DNA of 64,000 bases from Tiliqua scincoides (Eukaryota; Chordata; Lepidosauria; Squamata; Scincidae), in the NCBI RefSeq assembly GCF_035046505.1, contig NC_089829.1, forward strand, positions 8,380,396 to 8,444,395. Direction: 5' to 3'. Both the position numbers and the translations under genes were made by a program. How positions within the stretch are numbered: the first letter of the stretch is position 1; each line of letters starts with the position of its first letter. The notes under the pieces were generated by a model. It ran no database searches. It had not been told where the DNA came from and worked only from the letters and a program-made list of their open reading frames with translations. Positions 30,313 to 42,967 of this stretch are shown here, one piece after another.

Positions 30313-30511
30313 CAAACTTCTAAGCAGCAATGAGCATTCCAGCCTGGTGTATAGCTTGCTTGGCCTATTTTCTATAGCATAAGAGGCGTGAATGCAAACT
30401 GGCCTTCCCTAAGCTTTATTTATTGTCACTGTAGTATTATTATTAATTTCACAGCCTACCTACTTGTGACTGATACTTTCTAAATATCAAGACCTTCCCA
30501 AGAACCCAGGA

Positions 30512-30895
30512 CAGCGGTTCCCAAACTTTTTAGCACCGGGACCCACTTTTTAAAATGACACTCTGTTGGGACCCACCTAGGTTTACCAAACTTTTTTTAA
30601 AAAAAATTTAAAAAATCTAGAAGGAAGTAATATTCTAACTTATTTACATGTAATAATAACCAGAAAAAAGATGCTCCAGCATTTATCTCCCTGTATTTTC
30701 ACATGCTTGCAAACTGCAGGAGCTTTTTTGCAGGGCAATTCTGATTTTGAAAATCCTCAGGGCCTGAGGCAATTAGTTATCTGATCCTTCCATAACCTGT
30801 GTTTTCTTTGGAGGCTCTGCTCAGCTGCTATAGGACCCACCAGAATCAGGCTGTGACCCACCAGTGGGTCATGACCCACAGTTTGGGAACCACTG
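30512..30895. mobile_element. hAT element, inverted relative of 718-1086
   Basis: CAGCGGTTCCCAAAC and GTTTGGGAACCACTG ends. The interior repeats the AGTTATCTGATCCTTCC and GCAAACTGCAGGAGCT segments of 718-1086 in reverse. Flanks ACCCAGGA and AACTAGGA agree at 6 of 8. Confidence 0.85.
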
Positions 30896-33006
30896 AACTA
30901 GGATATCTACTGGTATTTGCGTAATATATGTGCAGTTTTGAGTACGGTTGCTTTTTGGAGTTGATATGTTTTACTCACACCAAAGTTGTGCAGGTGTTTT
31001 CCCAGGGTCTTCTTTAAAATTAATTATTTAAGAACATTGTGGAATATCGTCTACCCGTTGCTTGGGGATGCGCCACAGTCAGACATGATTATTGGAAACA
31101 GAAAATGGAGAGAGGAACTTGGTTCTGAGTGCACTTGTGGCATTGGAAGTCCTTAGCAAAAATAACATTCATCTTTCTTAGGAATAGTTTTGTGTGCTGA
31201 GAATGAAAAAATGTTTTGTTTTCCTTACTTTCTTGCAACCCAAATGTGCCAAAAATCTTTTATTTCCCCCTCACCCTACATTGGGGCATTCAGCGGTAGA
31301 AGCACAAGGACGTGAAAACTGAGCTTGAAACCAGTTTGGAGAGTGGATGGGGGTGGGGGGGGCAAACAAAAATATTTCTGGGATGAAATGCTGCAAAAGA
31401 ATGGGATGCAGGTTCTTTGAGGAAGCTTTGAGGTGAAAAAAGAAGAGCAATTCATTTTTTTTTATCTTCTTGATGGTCCTGTTGCAACTGCATGCTGGAG
31501 GGGGTTAGCCTTGCAGCTGGCCCAAGGGAAAAAGAAAATGGAGGTCGTTTGACCCTTGGCATGTGACAGTCTCCCCATGCATGCCGTTTTGGCCGTTTGG
31601 GAGGAGGCACAGGGTGTTTGCAGTCTTCTCCATCGCCTCATTTGGTTTCTAGACAGCCTCTCTCTTTCACCCAAGACCAGGGCCAGCAATGCCAGTTGTC
31701 CTTAAGGAACTGATAACTGTTTTATTTTTCAGTTCTTGATCTAAATTGGAGTTGGGTCTTGGGCCGAGGGGGAGGGGGGCTCACCTACTCAGCATTGCTC
31801 TGGAAACAAGGGGGTTCATAACAGTTATGGAAATTTGACTTGGATTGAGCTGGTCACAATGGCGGGATAGAGATGCCAGTGGAGGAATATTTGCTTAGGG
31901 GGGATTGGCGAGCACCTGAGATGTCAGCTGTTCTCCAAGACTGCAGTTATCTGGATTGTGATTTGAACTACAGGCTTCTACAGCTCCTCTTTGTCCTCAG
32001 AGAGGGCTTCTTCTGGGTCCAGGCCTGGCTGGGTCTTGACAGAACCCCAGCAACATGTGCTGATGTTGGCCCAGGATGTGCTCATGATAGCTCTTTCTAA
32101 TGTCTCCTTTGGGCTCCTCCAAGGCTGTCCCAAGACCTCTCAGCCAAGTGCCAGCCTCTGCTCCTTCCACTCCCTGGATTGGAAAAGGGAGAGAGAGACA
32201 GAGCACAAGAGGAAGTGTGGAGGAGACCCTCTAGCCCTCTGTTCCACACTTCCTTACCAGCTCCATACCCCTCTTTAAAAGCACAGGCAGTGCGAGGAGC
32301 AGTGCAGGTGAGTGGGTGAATGGAAGTGGGTGTCCCTACCAGTCTGTTGCCCGAGGTGACTGCCTCAGTTGTCCGCATGAATGGGCCGGACTTGGGCTTT
32401 GCAATCTTACCCCTCTGCCCTCCCACTGTCTCTCCTGTTCCACTGCCCCTGCAATACTCCAATGTATACCTACGTTATCGGCATTTGAATGCAATGATGT
32501 AGGGAAGACAGAAGCTGTTTTCGCCTCAAGGGATCTAAGGGAATTGGCAGTAGTCGAAGGCTGGCAGTAGCTCTCGAATATCTGATTCCAGGAGCTGGCT
32601 TCTGTGAAGAGATATGGTTTCCACTGGACAATCCAATCAGCCTGATCTGGGCCTGTTCAGGTCCTACCCAAACTGTGCATACACAACCTCCCGTTGGAGC
32701 TGATCGCTCCAGCTCCAGGCCTTTGACAGGCGACACGAGCGCCCCACGCAACCACGTGCCGGCATTTTTGCTCCCGTCGGTCCAAACAGCAATCCATGAC
32801 ATTATTAACCTCACGTCTTTTATTTTTAACAGTCGAGCGGGGGAATTCCGTTGCTCTTCGCCTGTTCCAGCTGGCATGTAACATTTCCAAGACTTTCAAG
32901 GAGGGATTGAGTAAAGTCAAAACATTTCTTTCCACCAGGGGGGATTGCACAGCTGCTGTTATTTCTAATATCTGCTGGCACAGAGTAGGAAGTCTCCGGG
33001 CATCTT
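30896..33006. other. Long unique intergenic stretch
   Basis: About 2.1 kb in which I recognise no transposon or exon. The segment 32740-32960 (CACGCAACCACGTGCCGG, CATGACATTATTAACCTC) is non-repetitive with an E-box CACGTG and is a candidate regulatory element. The remainder shows nothing distinctive. Confidence 0.35.
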
Positions 33007-33090
33007 CCTAGGTACATCTACCCAGAAGTAAGTCCTATTGTGCTCAAAGGGCTTACTCTTGGGAAGGTGTGTATAGGATTGCAGCCAAAG
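33007..33090. repeat. FB85 foldback repeat
   Basis: CTACCCAGAAGTAAGTCC, GGGCTTACTCTTGGG and ATAGGATTGCAGCC in order: one full copy with a degraded left end. Confidence 0.8.
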
Positions 33091-33487
33091 AACCTGCCTC
33101 TTGTGGCTCAGTCCTATCCAGGAGTTCCCCCCCCCCCAAGGCAAAGCATTGGACAATTTTCAAGTAAAACTCACAAAGTTCCTTCAAAAATAAAGGACTG
33201 TGTGTGATTAAATAAAGAGCGAAATGTCTCAAGCCTGCTGGAATTATGAGTGGCCTCAAATACATCTAGTCTGCAGGATGACAATCTGGAGCCATGATCC
33301 CACAATGAAATGGTTGTAGCGTTTGTTCCATTCTTTGGGAATGACTTGCCACCAGATATATAGGCTATGTTTCGTATACTGCTTGTATAGTAGACCCTGC
33401 CACCACACGGGGAAAATGTTAACGAAGATTGTATACTGCTTGTGAGTGCATTGCAGAGATGGGGGGAATTGAGGGTGGGAAAAAATA

Positions 33488-33790
33488 CAGGTGCGCGCCA
33501 CTTAATGATAGGGATATGTTCTCCGATCCTTGTTGTTACGCGATTACGTTGTTAAGCAGACATTCCACCCAATCTAGTGCCTTTGTGTAAACAGACACTC
33601 CCTGGCTCACAGGCTACTGAAGAGGGATTGCCTCTTCTTTGCATTAAGAGCCTCTTTGTTCTGTAAACAGACACTCTGCTGCAGGCTATGGGAGACCCAA
33701 TTGCTTCCTTAAGAACCTCTTTGTTGTGCTTTGAACACTGTCATATATGCAGTCTGTCATTATGCAGTCCATTGTTAAGCAGCTTGCCTG
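33488..33790. mobile_element. mariner-like MITE (303 bp)
   Basis: CAGGTGCGCGCCACTTAATG and TTAAGCAGCTTGCCTG ends, bordered by TA on both sides (33486-33487, 33791-33792). Contains a 60-80 bp internal direct repeat (AAACAGACACTC...GCAGGCTA twice, around 33590 and 33664). Confidence 0.85.
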
Positions 33791-34117
33791 TATACAAAAG
33801 TCTACAGCTGCTGTTTTCATGGTATTCATTCTTTGATTCATTCACAGTGCCTCTAGGAACTGCTTGCATTCCTTTTAGAAGCAATCCTAGTTTTATAAAC
33901 CCGCGCTTGGAGGAAGAGCTTAAAATTTGGCACCAAAGAAAATCCCTCTCCACCCTATTTATGAGCTTGTAGGAATGAGGGGTTTTCATACTGAGGGAAA
34001 AGTAAGAACCATTGTTGGTCCTTTTGCATCAGACCTAGCAAGTCTATGGTCAGTACCACGGATGATGAGTCAAAGTGTCAAAAGTCAGGTGCCAGGGAGT
34101 GGGAAGAGAGTACTGGT

Positions 34118-34215
34118 ATTATGTTGTCTTGAGTGCTCCCAGGAGTATCTGATGGGCCACTGTGAGATGCAGGAAGCTGGACTAGACAGGGTGTTGGCTT
34201 GTTCCAGCATGGTTA
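34118..34215 (+). mobile_element. CR1 tail fragment
   Basis: GGGCCACTGTGAGATGCAGG then AAGCTGGACTAGAC: a diverged piece of the CR1 3' UTR lacking the terminal octamer repeats. Confidence 0.75.
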
Positions 34216-35476
34216 AAGAGTTTTAAATATAACAGTAGGCAGTTCAAATGTTGATCATTTTCTCCCTCCACCTCTTACAACTGGATTGAGTTTTTATTCA
34301 TTTGTAGTCATTCTTTACACCTTGCCAGTAAAGATATGGCAGACTATATACTTTCCAAGTGACACCCTTGGCTGGCTGGAAAATAAAAACCTGTTTTAGA
34401 TCTATTGGGACAAATTGGTGGATTCATATCCCCTTTCTTCTGTAAAAAGCCAAAGTCCTTGTTGACTTTACTTTGGTTCACATTCTGGGTGGCTGAAGAA
34501 CAGACTGGAAAAAAAAATGCCAAGCAGCTAATAATCATTTTATTAAAAGTTCATTTTTATACACAATGCCATCCCACATGTGATTACAGCTCCAACTGCA
34601 CAGTACATTATCCTCCAGTACTATAAAGACCCATTTCCGACTTGAGACGCGAGCCTCTCACATTTAAGTCACTTTAAAAAAAAAAAAAAAAGGCTGCATG
34701 GCTGATCTCACTCAATTACTTTTTAGAAACTTCCCAGCTCACTCTATTTAATGTTATGCTTTGGGGAAATGGAACTCTTGTCCCGCTTCCTCTGACAATA
34801 AAAGAGAGAAGCTGATGTAGAATGGCAACTGGGAAAGGAGGGCTGGGGAATCTTGTGCGGAGCTGAAATTAGTGCCATTGTAGGAACCCCTTCCGCTTGG
34901 TGTTTACCACTGGTGACCTGCATCCTGAAATGAATTGGTGAGGCTTGTGCCAAACTTTTCCAGTAAAAGCCAGATACCTTTTCTAGAACTCATAGCAAGA
35001 AACATCACATGTTATGGCTTATATGGGGGAACTTTGGGTTGAAATGGAATTGGAGAAGAAGAACAAACCAATGGAACTTTTAGGGGCGGCCCAGCCATGA
35101 AGCTAGCAAAATAATTCACTTTTGGTGGAGAACTGGGGAAAGTGACAAACCAGCACTCCTCTGCACCCCATGTCTAACTTTCTCAGCTGGGCCATTGCCC
35201 CATTCTCTTTGTGTTCCGCAAAAAGAAGAGAGAGTGGTTCTGGAAGAGAAAGTTTCTTTCTAAATGGCCGGTAGTAGACAGGTCTCACTCCCAGAATCCT
35301 CCCTGCTGCCGGTTTAGAAGAGTGAGGATGGCACCCACCCATCATCCTCTCACAAGGGTGGCATGGGGGGGAGTCATGTTGGGCACTGACAAAAGGCTCA
35401 CGTCCATCAGAGTGGCCATCTAGCTGTATGACCCCTGAACTGTCAGTACCTGTGGTAGTGGTTGACCCCCAGTGTG

Positions 35477-35489
35477 CCACTAGGGGGCA
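35477..35489 (+). promoter_or_regulatory. CTCF-core motif, perfect consensus match
   Basis: CCACTAGGGGGCA satisfies every position of the CCASYAGRKGGCR core. It is on the + strand, facing PRDM16, while the weaker motif at 8393 faces the other way, so the actin-related cluster lies between two divergently oriented sites. Binding not shown. Confidence 0.4.
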
Positions 35490-35599
35490 TGTGTGGGGAA
35501 CAAATAGAAGCCAGTGATTCCAGGGTCCCCAGCATTGATTCCAGGGTCCCCATCAACCTGTCCACTGTCCTCTCAAGGCTGAGGCCTACAGTGATGAAA

Positions 35600-35682
35600 G
35601 GGAAGAATACTAGCTATGGCACCAGGAGACTCAAACCATGAAATTAGTTGCTGTACTCTCTATACCACTGAGACAGATTGGC
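35600..35682 (-). mobile_element. tRNA-like SINE head fragment
   Basis: Minus strand CTCAGTGGTATAGAGAGTAC followed by ATGGTTTGAGTCTCCTGG, A- and B-box-like. Adjacent to a run of about 16 G residues. Confidence 0.5.
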
Positions 35683-38037
35683 GGGGGGGGGGGGGGGCTG
35701 AGTAGCTGACTTCAGCCTTGCTGCTAACAGCACCTCCTGCTTCATAATGGTCAGGAGGGGAACTACAAGCCCTGAAGAATTGGGTAACCCAGGAGATCCC
35801 AGAGTCTCTGCTGGCCCAATATAACCACATCTTAGCTTAGCTTCTCATCTACCAGCAAAAGTGCTGAATAGCCTGTGCTAGGGGACTTATTCAGTACAAC
35901 CCCAGACTGACCCTAACCACGCTTTTTATTTACAACCCTTGGATCTGTCTGAACCTAATCCTCCACTTGTCCGTGCCTCCTTCAGAACACCATCTAACAG
36001 CTCTGGAACCTGCCTGCTGGACCTGTCCTCCCGAGTTACTTGCCTTGGACCACGCCAGGCCTTGACGGGTCATGTGGTTCCCGGATACCCGTCCAGGCAC
36101 TGACCAGGCCTAGACCTGGTTAGTGTCAGCAAGATGACTGTGTCATGTCTCTAGTTTGGGACTCTGGGCATATATTGGGGATCCCATCACCACCCCCAGT
36201 TTGTACCAGGGGGATAATCCTGATCTCTCCAGCAGAGTCATTTCCTAGTCTGCTGAGATTATGTGTGTAGAGAGAGCTTTCCACTTCCTTTCTAAATGCT
36301 ACGGATCCTAACTGAGACAACCCTCATTAAAATGCCTTGCAGATATTCACAGCCTCCTTCCGTCATGTCTAGGTGGAAATGTTGGAGCTGTTGGAGAAGA
36401 TGCAGCTTTATAGAGCTAGACCTGTCAGATGGGGGGAGGAAAAGGCTGTCAAAAGAATCCCTTCTCTCTGCTTGGGTTTCCTGGTGCAGGGCAGCCCTCC
36501 CTGAGGACGTATCCTTATAGCAGCCCATGATTGATTGCATCTCCTTAAGGTCACGTCTAAGACTCTTTGGCCTCGGGGTTTTCCTGGCTTCTTGCTGCCC
36601 TTTCCTGACTGGCTGGTCGGCTGTCCTGCACCTCTGAACACAGATTGCTTCTTCCTATTGGAAAAGTGATTTGTTGTCAAATAAAGAGGAGCTTTGACCT
36701 GGACTGATTGAAAAAGGGAAGGGGGTTGGGAAGAGAAATACCCATAGGCTGAAGAGAAACACCCGTAGGCTTTGTCTGTAGGTAGATAACGTGTCTGGTT
36801 GAAATAAGGGATTTATTTATTTATTTATTAGTAAAATGCCTACAGTATGGTGATGGTGTGTATGGAATAGCTGGTTCTCGTTCACTTCTGTTTGTCTATT
36901 CTTGATTCTTTTTGTCCCCTCTTTCTTCCAAGCCTGCTAAGCATTGACAGTCTCTGCACCTTTCCTTTCCATGCAGTTGTTGGTTGCTGGGTATGCAAAT
37001 AAGTGTGAGATGAAAGTGGGGATTGGTGTAATGGCCCCTGATGTCACAAAGACACTGATAGCTCCCCAAAGCAAGAGAGAGAAGTTGGTGGTGGTGGTTG
37101 TAGGGAAGAAAGGGCATTTTGGTGAATGGGAGAATTTCATCGAAGGAAGAGGTGAAGGAAGGTAGTCAGGGCAAGCGGAGTGAGGTTTGATCAGATTTAT
37201 TTGCTCACAGATTGGGAAATGTGCGATTCTGCCCAGGGAGTGCCGCCCAGTAAATACACCATTCCTGGTGTCTTTGGCGTGATTATTTATTTCAAGGGGA
37301 AAGACTTGCTGATCTACCCCCAGATTGCTGACTCAGTTTATTTTTGGTGTCTCCAGTTTGCTACTTGAATATATAAAGAGGTCAGTCATTGAAGCAGTAA
37401 TCTAAGGTTGTCATCACAGACTACCTGAATGGAGTAGCTTTCCAACAAGTAGCTTTCCGACAAGTCCGTAACAAGTTCAAAGCGGAACAAGCTCTGGTGT
37501 AAAGATGTTGTTGAGGGGAAGTGGCGTTCCAGGAGTTCTCCTGCGACACCCACAATGTCATCAGCAAGAGTTTTCAGGTGCTACCTTTGGAATGTTTTTA
37601 AAAGGGCTTTAGCTTAGAAGAAGCATCAGGCTTGGTAGTAGGCAAACTGAGACATTTGCCTAAGGGCATATATTAACATCTAGGCCCAAAAGCTGCCTGA
37701 CAGTGTGTAGCTCATGTTAATATCAAGGGTATGATTCTATTCAGATTTATCTGGGAGTAAGTTCCATTGGCATACCTGGGGGAGGTTGGGGGTGAGCAAA
37801 TGCCCCAGTGCACCACCCACCAGTTTTGTTGCTACATAGTGTCTGAAATAAGCCTAATAATAAAGAATAGAAAATGAGTTAAATTATGAGATTTGTTGTT
37901 TGATCCTATATGTATGCCTACTCATGAGTCAACCTCACAGATTTCAAGGAGATTCACTCTCAAACATGTGCCCTTAGACCTGCAGTTGTATTGATGAAAC
38001 CTAGGCAAACTTCAATGAGGTTAGGAGCCATTTGGCT

Positions 38038-38135
38038 TCTATGGGGTTTACTCTTAAGTACCTTCACTTAAGAGTAAACCCCATAGAGGTAACCCAAGAG
38101 TAAGACCCAAGGTAACCCAAGAGTAAACCCCATAG
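38038..38135. repeat. Perfect palindrome and filler at a LINE 5' junction
   Basis: A 21-bp arm at 38038-38058 (ends CTATGGGG...ACTCTTAAG) is repeated as its exact reverse complement at 38067-38087, with an 8-nt spacer TACCTTCA. Then TAACCCAAGAGTAA occurs twice more before the LINE begins. The segment TACCTTCACTTAAGAGTA (38059) recurs, with changes, as TACCTGCACTTAAGATTA after the LINE tail (38534), a possible target duplication placing the filler inside the insertion. Confidence 0.8.
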
Positions 38136-38536
38136 AGGATCTCCTCTATGGAGAACTCGTGCAAGGAAAGCGCCCTACAGGTAGACCACAGCTGCGATAC
38201 AAGGACATCTGCAAGAGGGATCTGAAGGCCTTAGGAGTGGACCTCAACAAGTGGGAAACCCTGGCCTCTGAGCGGCCCGCTTGGAGGCAGGCTGTGCAGC
38301 ATGGCCTTTCCCAGTTTGAAGAGACACTTTGCCAACAGTCTGAGGCTAAGAGGCAAAGAAGGAAGGCCCATAGCCAGGGAGACAGACCAGGGACAGACTG
38401 CACTTGCTCCCGGTGTGGAAGGGATTGTCACTCCCGAATCGGCCGTTTCAGCCACACTAGACGCTGTGCCAGAACCACCTTTCAGAGCGCGATACCATAG
38501 TCTTTCGAGACTGAAGGTTGCCAATACAATACAATA
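38136..38536 (+). mobile_element. 5'-truncated copy of the intact LINE
   Basis: Collinear with 26811-27205 of the full-length LINE: about 400 bp encoding the last ~120 residues including the C2HC finger, then the hairpin and CAATA tail. By eye there are about five substitutions (two amino-acid changes, M to V and L to R). The frame is open over this stretch but the copy is dead because it lacks the RT and endonuclease. Confidence 0.95.
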
Positions 38537-40607
38537 CCTGCACTTAAGATTACAGTCTTGTGATCAAGTTATTGTACTTAAGGAAAATATGTTGATGAAA
38601 ACAGAAATTTCTGCATGGAAAAGTAGACTTTATTTTTTAAGTTTTGGAGTCTAAAAAAAACACAACTTTCATAATCTTCCATGAATGAATACGCTGCAAT
38701 GAACTGTCTTTATCCCACATCCTGCTTGGCACGTAATAGGAACTGTGTATTAAAGAAATGAATTCAGAGGAGGAGAGTGGAAAAATAAGAAGCAAACGGA
38801 ATCTAAGCAGGTGGATTTAGGAAGAGAAATGGGAGATTGGAAAGTCTGGTTTGGACATACAAAGTCTCTTCTGCTGTGTCCAACAGTTGGTCCATCTCTC
38901 TCGATATTTGTGAGTATTGACTGGCAGCAGCTCTCCAGCATTTCAGAAAAGGGTCTTTCTCAGCCCTACCTGGACATCCTGCCAGGGATTGAATCTGGGA
39001 CTTTCTGCACTCAAAGCATGAGTTCTGCACTGACCTAAGGAACCTCCCCTGTATGAAAAAAGACAATTCTATGAAGACTTCCATTATCTAATCCAGCAGT
39101 CTCCAAAGTGGTGACCGCTGTGCAAAGGCCCGACCAGCGCTTACATTCCATGGGGGAGCCACCCGTCCCTGCCACCGACCTTCCACAATCTGAGCTCCAA
39201 CTCACCGCACCTGCCCAAAAATCCAGGCACAGTGGCTGCTGGGGTGACAGAACCCTGAAGCAGCAGGCCGGAGCTTAGATTGGGAGAGACTGGTGGCAGG
39301 GAAGGAAAATTCTGCAGCTCCCCCATGGAACATGGGGTGGGAAAAGGCAGGGTGGTGGATCCGGCCTGCAGGACAGGGTCTTGAGAGCCCTCATCTAATC
39401 CACAATCAAACATTAAAAATGCACTTTACTAATCTGGCATGGGGGGGGCCAAACTGTCAACTGAGAAAGAATGTAGGCTCTAATACTCTGGAGTGGGGTC
39501 AACTGTATCCCAAAGTATATCTTAGAAACTGCATGTACTGCCTTGTGTGTGACACCAAGGGGGGGGGGGCGGAGAATATACCCTTTATTAAATATTTCAC
39601 ATTTGCGCTACAGGATTATAAAGGCAGCAAAAGTAGTGGGGTCAATAGTAGTGATATGATTGTATATATAGCCAAAGCAGTGGGGGTAAAAATGACCCCA
39701 GCTCTGTCGGAGTATACATTATAATCTAGAAAAAGCTACAAGGAGGTGGAGACATGACACATAACAGGGAAATTGACCTCTAGTTAAGGGATACAAAAAG
39801 TACGGCATTGTAGAAGGTGGCAAGCCATGTGTTGTGCTTCTCCTGGCCAAGTTGGCCCCATTTGGCAGAACTAGGATTTGAGGTGGCTACTTTCAGACCA
39901 GCTTGAAAGAACTGAAATCAGTCAAATAGCTCCATCCCATTCATCCAAAAGCTGATTATCTCTTTTTGTAAGATAATCTTTTTAAAAAGGTTCTTATCAA
40001 GGGAAAAATCTCCTTCACATGTGTCATATTTTCTCTGAGAAGCTTCTTGAATAAGTTCTCTGTCCCTGTGTACTTTGTCCTCTTCCCCTTCCCCAGGGCC
40101 GTGTCTACTGCACGCCCCTCTGGTGAATCAGAGCTTACTGCAAAATCACCTCACACCCCATAAGTTGTTCCTCCACCTCTCATGAATTATGTTCCCTGCC
40201 CGGCTGGTGTTTGAGAGTTTCATTGTGCCCTAAATGAATAGAATATGTTGCTCACCCTGGAAGTGAATGGAAGTTAATCAAGGGCTCTCCCCAGATTCCA
40301 TGCTTTTTTTCAGACAGAGAGAGGTGGTGAAAAGGGCGGGGTGGGGGAGGAAGGAAAGAAGGGGGGGTGTTGTATTTGGAATAGCCTTTCTTTTTACTGA
40401 TTTCCATAAAAGGACATCAGATATAACTTTTTGCCATTCTTATGGTACTATAGGCAGAGAGAGAAATCCAGTCCTTGTCCCCAAAACTCGGAAGGTACTA
40501 CTAGACTGGATATTTGCCTCACTAGCCACTTGTTGCTTTTCTGTTTGCAGTCCTTTGTGGGATAGAAGTATTCCTTCCACACAACACATTCAGCACAGCC
40601 AAAAGTC
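38537..40607. other. Intergenic, nothing recognised
   Basis: No exon, RNA gene or named repeat seen in about 2 kb. A G-run lies at 39560-39569. Confidence 0.4.
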
Positions 40608-40800
40608 TATTCACAGGCAGTGTAGTGTAGTAATTAAATGGTTGGCCTTGGAATGGAATGTCTTGTGTTCAAGTCCCCACCCAGCCACAAAGCTCAGTGG
40701 GAAACTGGACCAGTCACTCTCTTAGTCCAGCCTACCTCTCAGGGTTGTTGTAAGGATGCATTTAAGGGAAGATCACTGCATGCCACTTGACACCTCAAGT
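40608..40800 (+). mobile_element. tRNA-derived SINE
   Basis: GGCAGTGTAGTGTAGTAATT (A-box region), TTGTGTTCAAGTCCCCAC (B-box), then the characteristic body GGACCAGTCACTCTC, CCTACCTCTCAGGGTTG and TTGTAAGGATG. Near full length, moderately diverged. Confidence 0.85.
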
Positions 40801-41317
40801 CTGTTCTGCACACCTGAATAGTGGAAAGCCAAGTCTGAGGCAACCTGCTCTAAGCCACCTATCTCTGAAAGGGTGCATCAAGCATGTCCCAAGGGGTGTC
40901 CTGTCCCAGCTTTTGAGGCAATACCCCTGGTGAACATCCTTTCATTTGATGTCTCAGGATGCTCACCACATTTCCTCTACAAGTTTCATTGCCTCTATGT
41001 CCCTGCATTTTCACAGTGGTGATTTGGCTAGTTATGACCAAAGGTGGGGGCAATTTATAGAGCACTCACCATGATTTATACTGCTTTATAGACCAGCAGA
41101 GCAGGCCAAAAGACCCCAGTCCTGCACTGCCTTCCAAGGCAGCTGGGTGAGCATCATGCGGAATTCAAACTGAGCTGGTTGGGTGTCAACCAGTATATTT
41201 GCTAGTCCAGTGTTGGCCCCCACCCCAGTTTGCTCAAAAAGTTATGAGAATACAGATAACCACCACATCTTGTCTTGCTCCTCCCCATCTGTCTGCAAAG
41301 CCACCCTCCTGGGCTAC

Positions 41318-41579
41318 GTCAGAATGCCAGATGCAAGGAAGGGCACCAGGGTGCAGGTCTCTTGTTGTCTTGTGTGTTCCCTGGGGCATTTGATGGGCCG
41401 CTGTGAGATACAGGAAGCTGGACTAGGTGGGCCTATGGCCTGATCCAGTGGGGCTGTTCTTATGTTCTTAACTACAATTCCCAGGAAGCCTTGCAGGTCT
41501 CTTGTTATCTGGTGTGCTCCCTGGGGCATTTGGTGGGGCCACTGTGAGATACAGGAAGCTGGACTTCTTATGTTCTTAT
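41318..41579 (+). mobile_element. CR1 3' tail with one extra linker-tail unit
   Basis: CR1 tail to about 41470, then ACTACAATTCCCAGGAAGC (41471-41489) and a second, shortened tail ending CTTATGTTCTTATG. Third place in the window where the composite unit occurs. Confidence 0.9.
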
Positions 41580-41846
41580 GTCCTGGGTAGCTGCTGAGTG
41601 GCAGCCAGGGTGAGACTGCAGGAATCATTGTAGTAGAGTGCCCCTAGTGGCCAAGTGGGAAAAAGAGCATCAGACCTGGCACCCTCTTCCCCACTCCCAT
41701 TTATAGTAGTAAGTGCGCAAGAGCACAGTAGTTTGTATCCATGTTAATTAATGTTAGAGAAGGTGCTCTTAGGTTATGTTCCATGAAGAAAATCCTATCT
41801 TTGATCCCATCCACACCTTCTGCCAAAGGAGATATAGTAGTTTGCG

Positions 41847-42432
41847 GCTGCAATCCTATATGCACTTTCCTAGGAGCAGTGGTGTCATTAGGGGGGCATG
41901 GAGGTACAGACTGCACTGGGTGACACATGAGAGGGTGACACCAATAGCGGACAAAATTTTGGAAACCTTTTGGAAAACTTGCAGTTATGAATATCATCAT
42001 GTTATATATCATTGGAAAGCTAATTTCATGCAGGACACAATGAAATAGATCGTGTTGAATTATCTGTATTCTATTAAACTTTATGACCAATTAACCAAAA
42101 ACGGAAAACACGACTGCCTTATGTAGCAAAAGGTGAATTTTTTTTAACTCAGATCTGACCAATAAGACTGATTGTTCTGAGAGCCAACAAGAGGTTGTTA
42201 TAATAACCAGAAGTTATTATGACACAGCAGGGAACCAATAAGGTGTTAGTTTGAGTCAGCTCTCATTTTCATGTATCAAAGCTAATAGTAGAACTATTCT
42301 ATGGGAGGAGTCCTTGGTGACACAATGAGCTCTTGTACCAGGTCACGCATACCCAAGTGGTGCTTCTGCCTGGGAGTAGGCCCCATTGAACACAATGGGA
42401 TGACTTCTGAGTAGATACATATAGGCTTGTGC
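41847..42432. repeat. FB85 copy split by a hAT insertion
   Basis: Left half GGCTGCAATCCTATATGC to CCTAGGAG (41847-41876), right half CCTGGGAGTAGGCCCCATTG to AGTAGATACATATAGGC (42369-42432). The intervening 492 bp is the element listed next; removing one target copy restores a collinear FB85. Confidence 0.85.
41877..42368. mobile_element. hAT-like element (492 bp) inside FB85
   Basis: Begins CAGTGGTGTCATTAGGG. Flanked by CCTAGGAG (41869-41876) and CCTGGGAG (42369-42376), 7 of 8 identical. Interior resembles 3606-3949. The right terminus is poorly matched to the left. Confidence 0.75.
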
Positions 42433-42967
42433 CATGAACCACGCTTCCAGCCTGTAGGTACAGGAAGGAGTCATGCGCTTGAATTATTTCCTGTGGAAAA
42501 AGCTCCCTGGCACATTGGAGAGACTTCATTTCCCTTTGGTGCTAGTTTCTACATGTGGGGAGTTTTACACAGCAGTCAAAAACAGGACTCCTCTCCATCT
42601 GCAGTCAGGAGCAGCACTGTCCCTCAATATAACCTGCTTGAGCTTTTGAGGTCTTCTTTCCAAGCCATGTGTTGACCATGTGGTTGGTGGCCCTGGTGGC
42701 ATGTCCCTTCTCCTTCTGCCTTAAGGCAGGCTGTAAAAAAAAAAGTATCATTATTTAAGCAAGTGCTTGGAGTTTCATTCTGTTGTGCCGCCTATGGTTT
42801 AGATGCAGAGTAGTGTCTGCTGGATTGATTGTAGCACCGCTCTGTAAACATTAATTTGTTTAGCTTGTTCCTGGTCCTCTGCTTCCTTGTAACTGCCCTG
42901 GATACCGAGCGGACTTGAAATGGCATTAAATAAATGATTAAAATGTTGGGTCATGGTTGGATCAGGG

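Larger units (their letters stand above)
34216..38037. other. Mostly unique intergenic sequence
   Basis: No gene found. Contains a G-run (35682-35698), an A-run (34675-34692), an ATTT run (36808-36828), a CTCF-like motif and a tRNA-like fragment listed separately. Non-repetitive segments at about 34260-34660 and 37170-37380 are candidate conserved noncoding elements. From 37727 to 37975 there are decayed FB85 pieces. Confidence 0.35.

Noticed and set aside
41640-41660. CTCF-like motif CCACTAGGGGC on the minus strand
   Set aside because: One G short of the core spacing, so it fails the consensus.
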